Origin: Hetaerina americana
Taxonomy: Eukaryota; Arthropoda; Insecta; Odonata; Calopterygidae
Length of the DNA: 64,000 nucleotides
Assembly (NCBI GenBank): GCA_022747635.1
Contig: JAKTNV010000011.1
Location: 20,237,481-20,301,480, forward strand
Reading direction: 5' to 3'
In this document: positions 23,944 to 35,279 of the stretch, piece after piece
Position numbering within the stretch: position 1 is the stretch's first letter
How the letters are laid out: each line of letters begins with the position of its first letter
The notes under the pieces: generated by a model
What the model was told of the DNA's origin: nothing
Database searches by the model: none
Seen by the model: the letters and a program-made list of their open reading frames with translations, nothing else
Position numbers and translations under genes: made by a program

Positions 23944-24860
23944 TACAAGGACTGTTCCAAAATTAGTTTTACTTATTTTTTCCCCAAGAGACGGACGGAC
24001 GAGCGGCAGTTTCTCTGTTTGGGTTCGAGGGAGGGGAGTCTCAAGGAAGGCGGGAAGTCGGTGGAAGTTGGTTCCCAGCATTTGTTAGTGCGGATCGTTC
24101 GTTTGCAAAACCTCTATAACGTGACCCCGTTACACTCCGTCGTGAACCGGTTTTTGGAACAGCGCTACGGCATCAAATGTTGCGTGAAACTGGGCAAAAC
24201 TGGGAAAGAGACTCGTGACATGCTCAAGGTAGCTTTTGGTGATAACGCCATGGGAAATCGGGTATTTTTGATTGGGACAGGTTATTTCGGGAGGGTAGAG
24301 AAGATGTTGAAGACGCCGAACGTTCGGGACGCCCTTCGACCTCAAAAAGTGACGAAAATCATGGGAGAGTGAAGGCTTTTGTAGGACAGGGATCGCAGAT
24401 TGAGTGTTTGCATGGTTTCTGATGATCTTGGCATCCCTATAAGTGATGTACATACAGTTGTGAGCGAAAACATGGGCATGAGAAAGGTGTGTACCGCGAG
24501 TGCTCTCGGACGAACAAAAGGAAACCCACACGCGGATCTGCCTAGAGCTTCTCGACCATGACTCAGCTAGCTTTCAGGCCTAACGTTGCCCCACCAGACT
24601 TCTTCCTCTTCCCTAAAATCCGTGCTGACAGGACGTCACCACGGCTCGGTGGGAGCGTTACAACAGGCCGTGACGAGGGAGCTCAGGTAGAATTCCGGGC
24701 ACCGCCTTCCGGAAGCTGTACGATGCGTGGAAAACCCGCTGGCAGCGGTGTGTGGACGCTGAATGGTGCTACTTGGAAGACTTTAGAGTGAATTAATTCA
24801 TTCGGGAAATGCATTTTTTTTATCCGACTCAGTCCTATTACTTTTGGGGCAGAACTTGTA
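23944..24860 (+). mobile_element. Internally deleted mariner-like element (dead)
   Basis: Terminal inverted repeats are recognisable: TACAAGGACTGTTCCAAAA at the left, and on the reverse strand TACAAGTTCTGCCCCAAAA at the right. The N-terminal part of a mariner transposase (YGIKCCVKLGKTGKETRDML, then VAFGDNAM, about 24163-24255) is joined, after frameshifts, to a C-terminal part beginning near 24580 with VAPPDFFLFPKI (third catalytic Asp block). At its end is GATWKTLE, in place of the usual aromatic-rich C-terminus. The central region with the first two catalytic aspartates is missing. The element is about 0.92 kb, against about 1.3 kb for a complete one. It is a different mariner lineage from the intact copy at 41.6 kb. 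Confidence 0.85.
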
Positions 24861-25288
24861 CATTCCGGGCGTTCATGGGTAATTTTGGAGCTGATGTGTC
24901 GGGGTAATTATCGTCGACGGGACCGATGCAGACGATATTACTTAAATAATCTATTTGTATAGTATAATATGGAACATCTGCTAGCACTATCGCATCTTTT
25001 CCGAAGGAGTTGCTATTTTATTCCTTTCTTATTTCCCATGCATAGTGGACATTCATTTTATCTTGCTTAATATGCGCTAGAAGTTTTTTAGGGATAGTAA
25101 ATTGCTTTATTGTTTGCATTGCATGATTTTTATGCTAATGGTGATCATCCTTTTTCCTCAGCTTAAAGATGTAATTTTTCTTTGCATTTAAGATAGATTA
25201 TTTTACAATATCTTTCATGTATCAATTGAAACTTTTCACTTTCCTAAACCGCTGCCTCAAACTTGGATTTAGCTTTTTGTGTATCAAG
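24861..25288. other. Unassigned AT-rich sequence
   Basis: No gene or element recognised. Confidence 0.35.
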
Positions 25289-25595
25289 GAGACATAGATT
25301 AAAAAAAACCATAAACACAGTAATCAACCCGAAGGTCGATTTAGTAGGTGATGGTTAGAGTTCACCCAGTAAGCCCTATACGGCGTGTGAAATTCACACA
25401 TCAGGGTAGGGGGGCCAGTTCCTTTCCCTGTCCCGGTTATGGTCTCCCAGGAAGATCTGGTACCAGAAAATCACTGTAGCTTGGGTGGAGCTGCAGGTGC
25501 CCAGAGTGCCTTGTCCGGGAATCGAACCCGGGACCCTCCGGTCAGCAGTCCAACGCTCTACCCACTGGACTACCGCGACCCGTTGAGACATAGAT
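25289..25595 (-). mobile_element. SINE-A, best preserved copy, with target-site duplication
   Basis: The element (25300-25584) is flanked by an 11-bp direct repeat, GAGACATAGAT, at 25289-25299 and 25585-25595. On the minus strand the tRNA-like head starts GGGTCGCGGTAGTCCAGTGG, has B box GGTTCGATTCCCGG, then a roughly 200-bp body (with CAGATCTTCCTGGGAGACC and GTGTGAATTTCACACGCCG), and ends in CCTTCGGGTTGATTACTG, TGTTTATGG and a poly-T run on the reading strand. tRNA head, body, simple tail and TSD are all present, so this is a canonical LINE-mobilised SINE. Confidence 0.92.
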
Positions 25596-26305
25596 GATCT
25601 AGTTAAATTACTAATTCTTTACTTGAATGAATGTGGCGAATAAATTGCTTATATGATATAAAGCTGCGGTCAGATATATCCATTTTCCTGTTGATTAAGT
25701 ATCATTAATTGTAAGAAAGCTTTTATCGAATCGTATTGGCCTGCGTTGAAATTTCAAGATGTAGCGAATAAAACTTTTCCTACGGTCGAATCCCTCGACA
25801 AACCCTTTATTGGGGATCGACAAGGATCACCTCACTTTTCAGAAGACGCTGTGTTGGATTTATTGCAAATAAATCTTTGAAAAATTATAAATTACGAAAT
25901 AAATGCTGCACCGGATTTATTCAATGGTAAATATAAAGATTGCTTTGTGCTAAGGCCGTTCTCCTTCCTGACGCGAAACTCATTTCAATCTAAATGCAGT
26001 CAGACGTTTTTGTGTCAGAAAAATGTGAGCTCTCGAGAGTAAATGGTATATTTGCGAGAAGAGGAAAAACGAGAGCAACTCGTAGAGGAAAACTCGGGGT
26101 GATCATGAGAATTAACTGCGCGAAGACATTTTTCTAGAGGTCCCACGAGACTGGAGATTTTTATAGACTGGAGTCTTATTTTTCCATGCAGATGTTTTGT
26201 AACTAAACTGTTACCATCCATTAAACTTTCGCCGTGTTACCCATAAGTCCCTCGCTGCGTATAGGATTCTAGAAACGTAGGGCTCCATCGCAATCTTCAA
26301 TCTAA
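25596..26305. other. Unassigned AT-rich sequence
   Basis: No gene or element recognised. Confidence 0.35.
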
Positions 26306-26307
26306 AC

Positions 26308-26624
26308 GTGAGAGTTTTCCAATGCAACAATGTCAGAGTGTAAAAATCATTCGCCTTGATCGGGATTCGAACCCGGATCACTCAATGTCCGGTCGAGTGT
26401 TTTAGCCAGGTAAGCTATCGAGCTCAGAGTTCAAGAGGAAGTCTCGATAGCTTAACTGGCTAAAGCACTCGACCGGACATTGAGTGATCCGGGTTCGAAT
26501 CCCGATCAAGGCGAATGATTTTTACACTCTGAAATTGTTGCATTGAAATGCACATTAGCGGATGACTCCGTTAAAAATTTCTGTTGCGGCATCCCCCGCG
26601 GTTTCTTTGGAATGTGAGAGTTTT
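26308..26624. mobile_element. Inverted tRNA-derived SINE dimer (SINE-D), locus 2, with TSD
   Basis: The element (26319-26613) is flanked by an 11-bp direct repeat, GTGAGAGTTTT, at 26308-26318 and 26614-26624. Two tRNA-like units lie head to head: minus strand 26353-26423 and plus strand 26441-26512, separated by a spacer (TCAGAGTTCAAGAGGAA) homologous in reverse complement to the locus 1 spacer. The right arm is the long one, with the body segment to 26613 ending TTTCTTTGGAAT. The left arm stops at AATGCAACAA. The whole unit is inverted relative to locus 1 but has the same breakpoints. Confidence 0.88.
26441..26512 (+). other. tRNA-like unit within SINE-D locus 2
   Basis: A 72-nt tRNA-like fold with A box TAGCTTAACTGGCTAAAG, anticodon arm around CTCGACCGGACATTGAG and B box GGGTTCGAATCCC. 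The anticodon position reads GGA-like with C at position 33. It is part of a hairpin whose other arm carries the same unit inverted. Confidence 0.7.
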
Positions 26625-26774
26625 TGCTGCGACCATTGATAGTTTTTTCTCCAAATTCTATAACAATTGATATAAAGGGACATAAAACACAGGACAATCA
26701 TTTTAAAACACCTTTGATAGTTTTTACTAACTCTGTGAAGGTCGCATGCGAGGTTTAAATTATTAAAATGGTAT

Positions 26775-26865
26775 TCACCCCACTGTGGTTGTTCAGTGGA
26801 GTGCTCGGCTACCGACTGAAGGTCCCAGTTTCGATTCCTGGTAACTTTATTTAATTATGTTAATT
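26775..26865 (+). mobile_element. tRNA-like SINE head, distinct family (SINE-E)
   Basis: TGGTTGTTCAGTGGAGTGC (A-box-like), GGCTACCGACTGAAGG and TTTCGATTCCTGG (B-box-like) have correct spacing for a tRNA-derived head. The body that follows is not recognised and the 3' end is not delimited. Confidence 0.55.
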
Positions 26866-27239
26866 GAATTAGGATTCTAATTCGTATCGTAGGTGTGAAA
26901 GGGGAGGATCGCATTCGATTAATGAGTTGGAATTGAATTTTCAGTCCTAAAACTGGCATAAGTACAATATTTGTTAAATAACCGATCCAGGAATCCAAGG
27001 ACCAATCACAGATGAGCAGGGGCGTTTTATGAGACCACCAATTTTGCGTCGGAAACAGTATTATTTTTAAATCAAAACTGGCGCCGACCAAGACACAAAG
27101 CAAAACCATTTGCGAATGCCCAAAAATTTAATCTCAAAGGATATTTGAAACGTTTTAAAAAGGGTTCGTAGGGGACTCCAGGTTCGCGTTAAGTGTGTAG
27201 AATATCATGATTTCAGTAATTATTCCAGTGAGTAAACAT

Positions 27240-27860
27240 CATTTCAAACCCTTTCCTTGCCCTTCCGCTGAGGGAAATCATTTCGCCGCAAAATCGTCGC
27301 GACGGACGGCGTCGTTGTCTGGTACTCTTGGAATTTCCCCGGGACCTCCTTGGCGAATGCCCGAGGTTCCTTCGTAGCTGGGCCAGGGCGCGAAGAAGAA
27401 AGAACGCCACCCGCAGTTTGTCTACGGTGAAACTGGACGTATTTAATAACATTCGGGTTTTGAATTTACGATCTCGTTGGAGTCGCTTTGCATCTCGGAT
27501 TCGCGGTGCCAAAACTCCCGGGTCCTCTTTCGACCGTTCTCCGACGGTCCCCTCCTTCTCCGTCCCTTCTCCCCCACTGCCCCTCTTCCCCCCTCCTCCC
27601 GCTGCTACTCCCCCATACCCTGCCTCTTGTTCCTTGAGAACTCCCTCCTCCCCCGTCTCTCCAACCTTCCCCGCAAAACCTCGCTTCCCTCTCCCTTCCC
27701 TTGTTCCGTCGCATTCCGATCCTCCCACCGCATACTGATACCCTTTTAAAAGTTATTTCTGTTGACGACCTGTGCGACGAACAGTTTTTTCTCTCCCTTC
27801 TATTCCACGTCGTCTCCGTTTCGTCGTGTAGCTCCCTAAAAGTTACCGTCTAAAGTATGT
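27240..27860. other. GC-rich island with long pyrimidine tract
   Basis: The + strand from 27530 to 27725 is almost entirely C/T. Open frames on both strands here are rich in P/S or G/E/R, as expected for a polypyrimidine tract, not a protein. No splice or domain evidence. Confidence 0.4.
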
Positions 27861-28175
27861 CTAACCCAAGGTTGATCTTAGCGAACTGTCCTGGTGGAAA
27901 AACCTCCCTGCCAATATGTCCAACTGAGCTAAATTACTGCCTGCCTGCCAGCCAGCACCCCGCCGTTAATTATGCCTCGCGGTTGTCATACTAGAGTTAG
28001 CAAAACTTCTGGAGATGCCGCCTGTAGCAGCTTACAAGACGAGCTTCACGAGAAGGCTATCGGGTTGGATTTTTCTTCACTAAGACCTCGGAGTTTAGTG
28101 ATTGCCTTTGCTGTTTAAAATTCAGCGTAAAAGAATAACATAGGTTGTTTTGTGGGTGTTAGCAAGTAAGAGGGT
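27861..28175. other. Unassigned sequence
   Basis: Nothing recognised. Confidence 0.35.
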
Positions 28176-28177
28176 TC

Positions 28178-28427
28178 TGGTTGGTGCGGTGGCTAAGTTT
28201 CTGACTTCCCACCCCCATGGCCCGGGTTTGAATCTCGGTGTTGACGGGATATATCGGTTAAATTGTTTAACTCCTTAGCGCCTCTCGTTTAGAAGTAGGC
28301 TAATGCTTCGCCGTGTTTTCTTCGTACTTCCTCCCTTCATTCTAGATACTATACCTACCGAAATACCCACCTATCCCTAATGGCGCAAATTACCTCTGCT
28401 GACGATCTCTTTCCTCTTAATACTTAT
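28178..28427 (+). mobile_element. SINE-B (tRNA-derived)
   Basis: The head has GGTGCGGTGGCTAAGTTTC (A box) and GGTTTGAATCTCGG (B box). The body shares AGTAGGCTAATGC, CTTCCTCCC and CCCTAA(T/C)GGCGCAAAT with the longer copy at 33.5 kb. The interior is shortened relative to that copy. Ends in an AT-rich simple tail (AAATGAAATGAAAT). Confidence 0.75.
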
Positions 28428-28429
28428 AA

Positions 28430-30255
28430 ATGAAATGAAATACGTGAGTTTACCGTGGGTCAGTATAAATGATTATCGCATTTGAATTGGCTTTAGGGAT
28501 GCAAAGTAAACGCACCAGTGGCCTAACTATGTTTTTTTTCACCTTCAAAATCAATATTATATTTCGCGTCTTTTTCTTTTGGTTTGTAACATTCATTCGG
28601 GTGGTAACCACGTCATTTCTGTTGACAAAATATGAGTCAGTTCATTATTATTAAAGAGTACTCGGCCCGGTGACAGGTTGCTCTTAGTTTACTCCCAGGG
28701 ACTGGACACTGGTGTATATCAAAGACCCGCCTATCACGACACTTAATAATATCAGGACACCTACTATAATAAATCAGTTTTTTAAGTCATACTTTCTATA
28801 TCAAGATAATCATTTCCTTCCACTGCCTCGCTAACCCAACCGTCTCCACTCTACGAGCGTAATGCATTAATGTCATAGGTAAATTCAAGTACGTATAATT
28901 TAACCTAATCCATTAATGCCATTGGAAGGTTCTAAATGTGCTATGGCATTTTTAGTTAATCTAACATGATAATATAGTTTGTAAATGGTACCTGGAAATT
29001 GCTGTGTATCATCATCGACCTCCAAGATACTCCCTTACAACATTGACGTCTTTTACTCCACACTTCCATCAAAACTCATTCTATTTTCTGTTTACCCTTA
29101 CATGCTGTCGAAAATGCCTTTCCTCTCTCTCAGTCTTCCTCTATTTGCCAACTATCTCCTTTCCCTAGCTGTCTTAAGCATCCCAATATGCTATACATTT
29201 ACTCCTCAATCGAAATTACCTTCCTTATTTATCCCCTGATAGTATTTATCCTTTCACTGATGACATCTTGTACTTCTATGTTCTTATTACTTGTCATCCA
29301 GCTTCTCATCTCTTTCTTCCTGGGAAAAATAATCGTAAACATTCTTAAAATATTCGCGTATTAAGGTTGGCCACATGATTTTAGCCTTCATGGCTGGGGC
29401 GCAAGGTCTTCCCTGACCGCGTTGTTTGAATTAGAGTAATTTATACTAAAGAATTAGTTAAACTCATTTATTTTTAGGTTCCTGTTTGTAGGTTGCAACG
29501 TAAATAAACTTTTGGATAGCATTTTCTAAAACAAATATCTTGACAAATATTCTCCTATGCCAAAATTATGTGGTTAGAATCACATTGATTTTTGTCGAAT
29601 TTTTCATCAATTTTCTATGCTCGCATAATTGCAAAAGAACGCTTACGAGTTATGTCGCTTGGCATATGTACGTTTGTACGAGTGTTTCGAATTTTATTTG
29701 GTTTTTTCTTGATACGTATATTTTCAAGTTGTACCTCCATATTTAATTTTAATTTCTATTGAAATATGTGTAATTGGAGTAACCTGTTCGTACTTACATG
29801 TAAATGTATTAATTTAACATGCAGCCCACATCTTCGTTAGTGTATCTTGAACATCTCCTTGACTGAGATCCTAAAACAAGCTCATTTTAGGTACATCAAA
29901 AGAAGAAAATGTTGAATTTGTTCAAAAAATTTAAAAAAAACTTGTTAGCGAACTTCTTGAAATGGGAAGTTTTAGGTTACCAACGCGATATGTGAAATGG
30001 AGAAGCCGCGAGTTTAAGATATGTGGGAGCGGCCTCTTTGGTTTTATGGAAAAGGAATGACCCTTCGTTAACTAGCGCTATTTGCTGGTGTAACAGCGCT
30101 TTGCTAGACGGCCGTCTGCTGAGCTTAATGCTTATCAGCGTGGAGGTGCTCATTTTTATAGTCCCTTGTCTCGGCATTGAAACGTCTGGTAATTGCAAAT
30201 GATACTTGCCTAGACATAAGAAGGCGTTTCATAAAAACATCTAAATGTAGTTTCT
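28430..30255. other. Unassigned sequence
   Basis: No gene recognised. A pyrimidine-rich stretch at 29030-29240 leaves a frame open on + but no family was identified with confidence. Confidence 0.35.
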
Positions 30256-30259
30256 GCTC

Positions 30260-31180
30260 TCTCCTGCGGCCATGAGACATGCACGATAGGAACGGCGGAG
30301 GAAAAATATAAAAAGCGATGGAAATGTGGTGGCGGAGAAGTTTACTGGAAATCAAAGGATTGTGATCAACAGTAATAAAACCAAAGTAAGGAGATTTTCG
30401 AAAGGTGGGGAAAGCTAAGTCGAGCATTAAGTGGGGAAATAAACCGTAGAGCATGTGGAGGAGTGTGAGTGTATTTGGGTAGTATACAGGCCTGTATTAG
30501 AGGTAAAGAAGCATTGTGATTGGGACAGGGGGAGAAGAATTGCGTTGGTGAAAGAGGGATAAGGGAAGAAGAAGTAAATTGATTTCGGATACGCTGAATA
30601 AAAATGTGCAGGAAAGATAGTTAATACTTTTTATGATGGAACGCCTTTCTTTATGGATCTATCACATAGTCTTTGAGAAAAGATCATGAACGTAGTTATG
30701 GATGTTTTTGAGATCCAGGGCTAAGAATGGAGAAAGTGATTTGGATGTGTTTAAAATAGGGTGGGCGAATAGATGAAGTTTATGGAGTAAATGCGGAAAA
30801 GTGTCCTAAGTGAATGGAGGGGATCTTGAAGGTCGTGATAAAAGGGATAATGATGGGTGAGCGGGGTGGAGAAGAGAAGAGGGTAGGCATTTTTCGGACA
30901 GTTTCCTGAATAAGGAAACACGAAAGGAAATAATTTTGAAGGCTCCAAATCTAATCGCAATACGAGTTTTCTGGTAGGTGATGCGGAATAGAAGAATGAT
31001 TTATTGTAAATAAGGTAATTTTATAGATAGATAGAACATACATAGATTGATTGTAACACCCATGTTACTAGCTCCTTGTGTCATGATAGGTGTGGCTTAA
31101 AGAAAAGTGTAATGGTGGTTAATCTCTCAGCCTCTGTCCATGCAAAACCTAACTTCACAGATAGACCATCGAAAATCATA
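30260..31180 (+). pseudogene. Decayed LINE RT C-terminus and 3' tail
   Basis: Frames give NSNKTKVRRFSK (30366-30400), RRIALVKEG (30532-30560), and after several breaks ILKVVIKGIMMGERGG (30820-30868) and KRVGIF near 30880. It ends with the terminal motif CTGTCCATGCAAAACCTAAC...AGATAGACC at 31133-31172. Same overall LINE group as the 38.4-kb element, heavily decayed. Confidence 0.7.
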
Positions 31181-32305
31181 ATTATGTGGGTGGTTGAATG
31201 GCAATGCAAAGTTTTCTTCAGCCCTCTCTGTGTCATATATACCATATGTCGTTGTCACGTGTTAACCAATTGAAGCAAAGGGTTATTCATCGCTTCCATC
31301 CAACGCGCATTCATGTATTCATACTTCTCTGCAAGTGCGTCATCTTGATAGAGTCTCTAGTAATTCCGTTTGGTCATCCTATGGTAGTATTCCCATATGC
31401 TTCCTCGCTGGCGACTTCCTAATGGATTTGGTGCTACGAAATATGCGAAGTGTTTCCTTTCTTTTCCTTTTAACGCTTGTAATCACGGACTTTCCACACT
31501 CACTCTCGAGACGAAGTTTTCTGAACCGATTGGAATGAAAATGGCTGTGAATTATACCTGCGTTCATAAAAAGTGAAAGATGATTCCCGCGTGTGCTCAA
31601 ACTTTGAAACACCTTGATCGTTATTTGCGTTAAGCGGTGTTGCGAGTGTTGTATTTTCCTCGCGAAGGCCACCGACCGTCGCTATGATGAAAGTTCAAAG
31701 TTGGCGAGTGCTCCAAAATATTATATTCCGAGCCAGGGAACTTGCTCTGGTTAAAATAATTTAATGAGATCCTCATAGATGCTGTATTTCGCGATGTCTC
31801 CGAGAAGAGGGAACCGCCTTTGCTTGGGGACCGGTTGGGGAGGTGCTATTGGAGAATGAAGTACTCTTATTCACGTAGGTGAACTAACTCAGCGTTGAGA
31901 AAAGTGATCAGTTCACTACGTGACCGGATTTTTCCGCTTCACATCATCGTCGGTACTAGTTACGGAGTTGGCTCCTACTTGACTGCCTCAATTCGCCAAC
32001 TATTTTCACTCCCTAGCTGAATATAAAAAATAAAAATAATACACATTTAGGCATTACATCTTAGCATGTAGAAATGTTATTTCTTTACCGATATGTATAG
32101 GTCATGGTAAGATCGCCACGATATGATGAACGTGTTTAACTTGGCGACAATTCCATCTGTGGTATATTTTGTTTATTTAGGAGAATTTGGCATGATTTAT
32201 TTATTAATATTAACTTTGAAACTCTACTTAATTTATAATTGGTCGAATTTATTATTGTGACATATTTTGCGTATGTAAAATTTGTATGAAATATGGATGA
32301 ATGAA
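31181..32305. other. Unassigned sequence
   Basis: Nothing recognised. Confidence 0.35.
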
Positions 32306-32309
32306 TATT

Positions 32310-32640
32310 TTTTATTAGAAATTGAATGTTGAAGTCAGCGATAAAGGGGAGAGAACGATGGAAATTGAGGTAGGGGTAGAAATACGATAGGCATTTTGGG
32401 TGGAATGGAGGATAAATGGATAGGTAATCGTCTTTATTTTGGGGCAAGGCTGAGACTACGGAGTCTCTTCTACTGCCTCACCCCTTTTGAAGGAAGTACG
32501 CGTAATCAAAGGCCTTATTTCAGTGTCGGATAACAGGTTGTGCTTTTTGTCAGGAGAGACAAGGAGAGGTATCTTAGTACCGTTGTGTAGGCTACAGGTA
32601 TGTCCATCCACAAACTACCTTAACCGGTAGAAAACCTATT
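32310..32640 (+). pseudogene. Decayed LINE 3' tail
   Basis: GERTMEIEVGVE then R..AFWVEWRI-like residues (32348-32412) correspond to the GRGRNRIGMLDGM block. The end has CAGGTATGTCCATCCACAAA and CTACCTTAACCGGTAGA at 32597-32630, the clearest + strand copy of the terminal motif. Confidence 0.6.
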
Positions 32641-33485
32641 ATAATTGAGTTATAATCACTGAGTAGTTGGTCATTCTTTCTTTTTAGTTTATTAGTAGTT
32701 TCTTATTCTTTCTTGAATTACGATCGTTTCTATTCGTTTTCATCTAATTCTCGTCCATAATTCGCCGATAGGCTGCTGTGCAGATATCACGCAAAAAAAG
32801 ATTGAACGGATCGTTCGACTATTTCAGCAAGCTGGTGAACTACATCTCCGTGAACTGTTCACGATATGGGACATTAATTCCCATTGCTAATGTGTGTTTG
32901 TGCTGTGGGGGGCAGGGGGGCGCGCAGAATGCAGCCAGTCCGTCGTCGCCTGCGAGAGATATGAAGAGCATCGTTGTTTTTCCACCCCTCATACCGTGGA
33001 AGTGAAGTCCGCGGTGACTTTTTATCGTGTGCGTCATTAGCGCGGGTCGTTTCGTAAGCTCTTACGCGGCCTTTGAAAAAAAATGATATTGACATGGTGT
33101 GACTACCGGGATTCCGCCGAATGCAAGCGATATGACCGAGAAAAACGGTTCAGTGTCTTCCGACTGATGATCTTTTTGATCACTGTAGTCATCTGTTTTT
33201 GTGATTGCATTATGTATGATTTGCTTCATCGGAATGATTCCAAACGACTTAGCTTAGAGAAAAAAATGTCATTCTTTAAAATTCTATGGAGCATATAATG
33301 TTGTCATAGTTTCATGTAACCTTCATTTTATTTCTCTTCTTGTTATTAACAGCTCTTCTCGCAGGCGTAGAGAATTATTATACCCGTCGATACCTTAATG
33401 CACGTAGATGTAGGTGAAATTACCTCCATTATTTAAAATGTTTTGAATTTTCATTGTAAGCTAGCATTTAAGCAAAGCTTAATAT
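32641..33485. other. Unassigned sequence with a small GC-rich core
   Basis: 32880-33060 is GC-rich with G-runs (GTGGGGGGCAGGGGGGC). It sits at the point where LINE orientation switches in the window. No coding sequence supported. Confidence 0.35.
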
Positions 33486-33489
33486 TGAT

Positions 33490-33812
33490 GTTGGTAGTTT
33501 TAAGGGGAGGCGTCCGACAGCTAAGGTCATTTGCGCCGTTAGGGATGGATGGGAAAGGAGGAAGGGTGAAGAGAAAACCGTCGTCGGCATTAGCCTACTC
33601 TTAACGTAAGGCTCCCAAGGGGTCCGCGGCTTAACGTCCCATTCGACGGCGTGCTCACTCAAAGTGCTCTCCACAAAGCACCTCAATTAGGGATCGGAAT
33701 ACCCCTGAAAAATATCTGCCAACTCCGGGACTCGAACACAGGCCCTCCGGGTTGGAAGCCAGCTAGAGTCAGAAGCCAGATGTTAGCTACCGCACCATCC
33801 CGATTCCCTACT
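33490..33812 (-). mobile_element. SINE-B, near full-length
   Basis: On the minus strand: head GGTGCGGTAGCTAACATCTGG, B box TGTTCGAGTCCCGG, then a body of about 240 bases including GTAGGCTAATGCC, CTTCCTCCTTTCCC and CCCTAACGGCGCAAATG, ending near 33490. Homologous to 28178-28427 over most of its length. No TSD found. Confidence 0.8.
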
Positions 33813-33867
33813 GGGCGTTTTCAGTTTTATCTTCAAGGGCATTATATTGAATACTTTTTATGATCAA

Positions 33868-34170
33868 ATTTTAATCTTTTTTGAGATATTTGCCATTCCA
33901 CACGAACAGAACACAGTGCAAGCAATGTGTCAAGACACTCTCTAATAGTCCGCGGTAAATCATTGTCGGCATAACTGTCGTTATAATGTCCTTAAAATGA
34001 TGAAACTGGAGTAGCATGCATCTTGCTTTCTTATTTAATTTAGATAAGCGGTAATTGAAATTAAAATTGTCAATTAACCAACCCAAATATTCGTTTTCAA
34101 ATACCTTTCCTAAAATAGCACACTCACACGACGGCATATATTCATTTACACAGTCATGGTAGTGCAACTA
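33868..34170 (-). pseudogene. LINE RT fragment of Jockey/CR1-like type
   Basis: An open minus-strand frame reads EYLGWLIDNFNFNYRL, then KLNKKARCMLLQFHHF, TMIYRGLLESVLTHC and VWNGKYLKK. This matches the post-catalytic region of Jockey, I and CR1 type RTs (kYLG-iD-nl-W--HI, then K-sr--ymL, then YysLihS-lsYgi-vWGn). W and H of the usual nWkhHI are lost. About 98 codons without a stop, so younger or luckier than the other relics. A different LINE clade from the EN-RT element at 38.4 kb. Confidence 0.65.
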
Positions 34171-35050
34171 GACTTATACCGATTTAATATTAGAAGCTGA
34201 ATAGGTTGAGTGCATTGTCTAGACCCCCTCTCTTCCCCTTTCTTCACCCTGTGACAAACTACCCTTTCCTTACTTACCCTTTCCTCTAAAGTGCGTGACG
34301 TCATTTTTTGACGTCACCAGTACACCTTTGTAGATCCATTAGCGGGGAGGTTTGGATATCTCCGCATCCTGAGTAAAAAGACGATGATCTTGAGATTTGG
34401 TGCACCACGACCTTTGCACGAGAATAAGATTATGTGTGCATGGTGAAATGCGACAAAGATGTGCGCCATATCACTCGTTACCTAACGTGGGAAATGATCC
34501 GTGCTTTGGTTCCCAAGTTATTTTGGTTGTAACATTCCTGGGCGTTTCATCTCAGTCAGAGAGAGAGTTACGCAATTAAGTCTTCTCAATGGCTTTTTTG
34601 TCTTTTCGAACAATTTTTTAATGCTAATCATTCCACTGCCCACTGATCGATGATATTACGCGTATTTTATGTCAGTTTTGTTCACGTCGTAATTTATGAG
34701 TTGAATGATATCAAAATTGGGCTGGGCAGATTGAATTTGAGTCAACATTGGTTATGAGGGTTTTATCTGTATTCTTCAAGTAGTTCGTGATTCCAAGCGT
34801 TTCCCCGCCAAGATATCGGTATGTAGTATTATGAACGAAAAATTCCTTGTTGGTTTATGTTTCCTGCACTAATGTCATGGTCGATTCCTTAGAACCCATC
34901 AGATTGCATTTGCTTTTTTATATTTAGATCTCTCTGCTCCGCGTGATGTTTATCTTTTTGTTCGCCTGTGATCGACGGATTTTAGATTTAGGCCTTTTTT
35001 CCTCCTCAGTCAAGATTCATTTTCGACCGATTCAGATGGCTTTTAACGAT
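34171..35050. other. Unassigned sequence
   Basis: Nothing recognised. Confidence 0.35.
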
Positions 35051-35260
35051 GGATACCAAAAGAAGGATACCTGGCGGATGTTACATAGAGAGCGATACCT
35101 AACCAATCCTACAAAACGAACGATACCTAAAGATTGATATCTAACTAACGATACCTAACTAACGATGCATAAGGAACGATACCTAAATATCGATACCTTA
35201 CGAGCGATGCCTAACTAACGATGCCTACTGATCAATACCTAACAACCGATAGTTATCGAA
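35051..35260 (+). repeat. 14-bp minisatellite, 15 units in exact register
   Basis: Units of consensus CGATACCTAACTAA start at 35051, 35065, 35079, 35093, 35107, 35121, 35135, 35149, 35163, 35177, 35191, 35205, 35219, 35233 and 35247. Some units are strongly diverged (for example 35079 and 35107), but no unit has gained or lost a base. Confidence 0.85.
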
Positions 35261-35279
35261 CTAAAAAATTCTGTAATAG

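Noticed and set aside
13420..26530. Functional serine-type tRNA genes at the two inverted loci
   Set aside because: Position 33 is not U, acceptor pairing is imperfect, and the units lie inside TSD-flanked SINEs.
27213..27738. 171- and 136-codon frames on opposite strands
   Set aside because: Both arise from a polypyrimidine/polypurine tract and read as low-complexity P/S or G/E/R sequence.
28985..29239. Possible minus-strand LINE tail in a pyrimidine-rich stretch
   Set aside because: No ordered LINE landmarks (SETW, RRRQ, GRPR) could be read on either strand.
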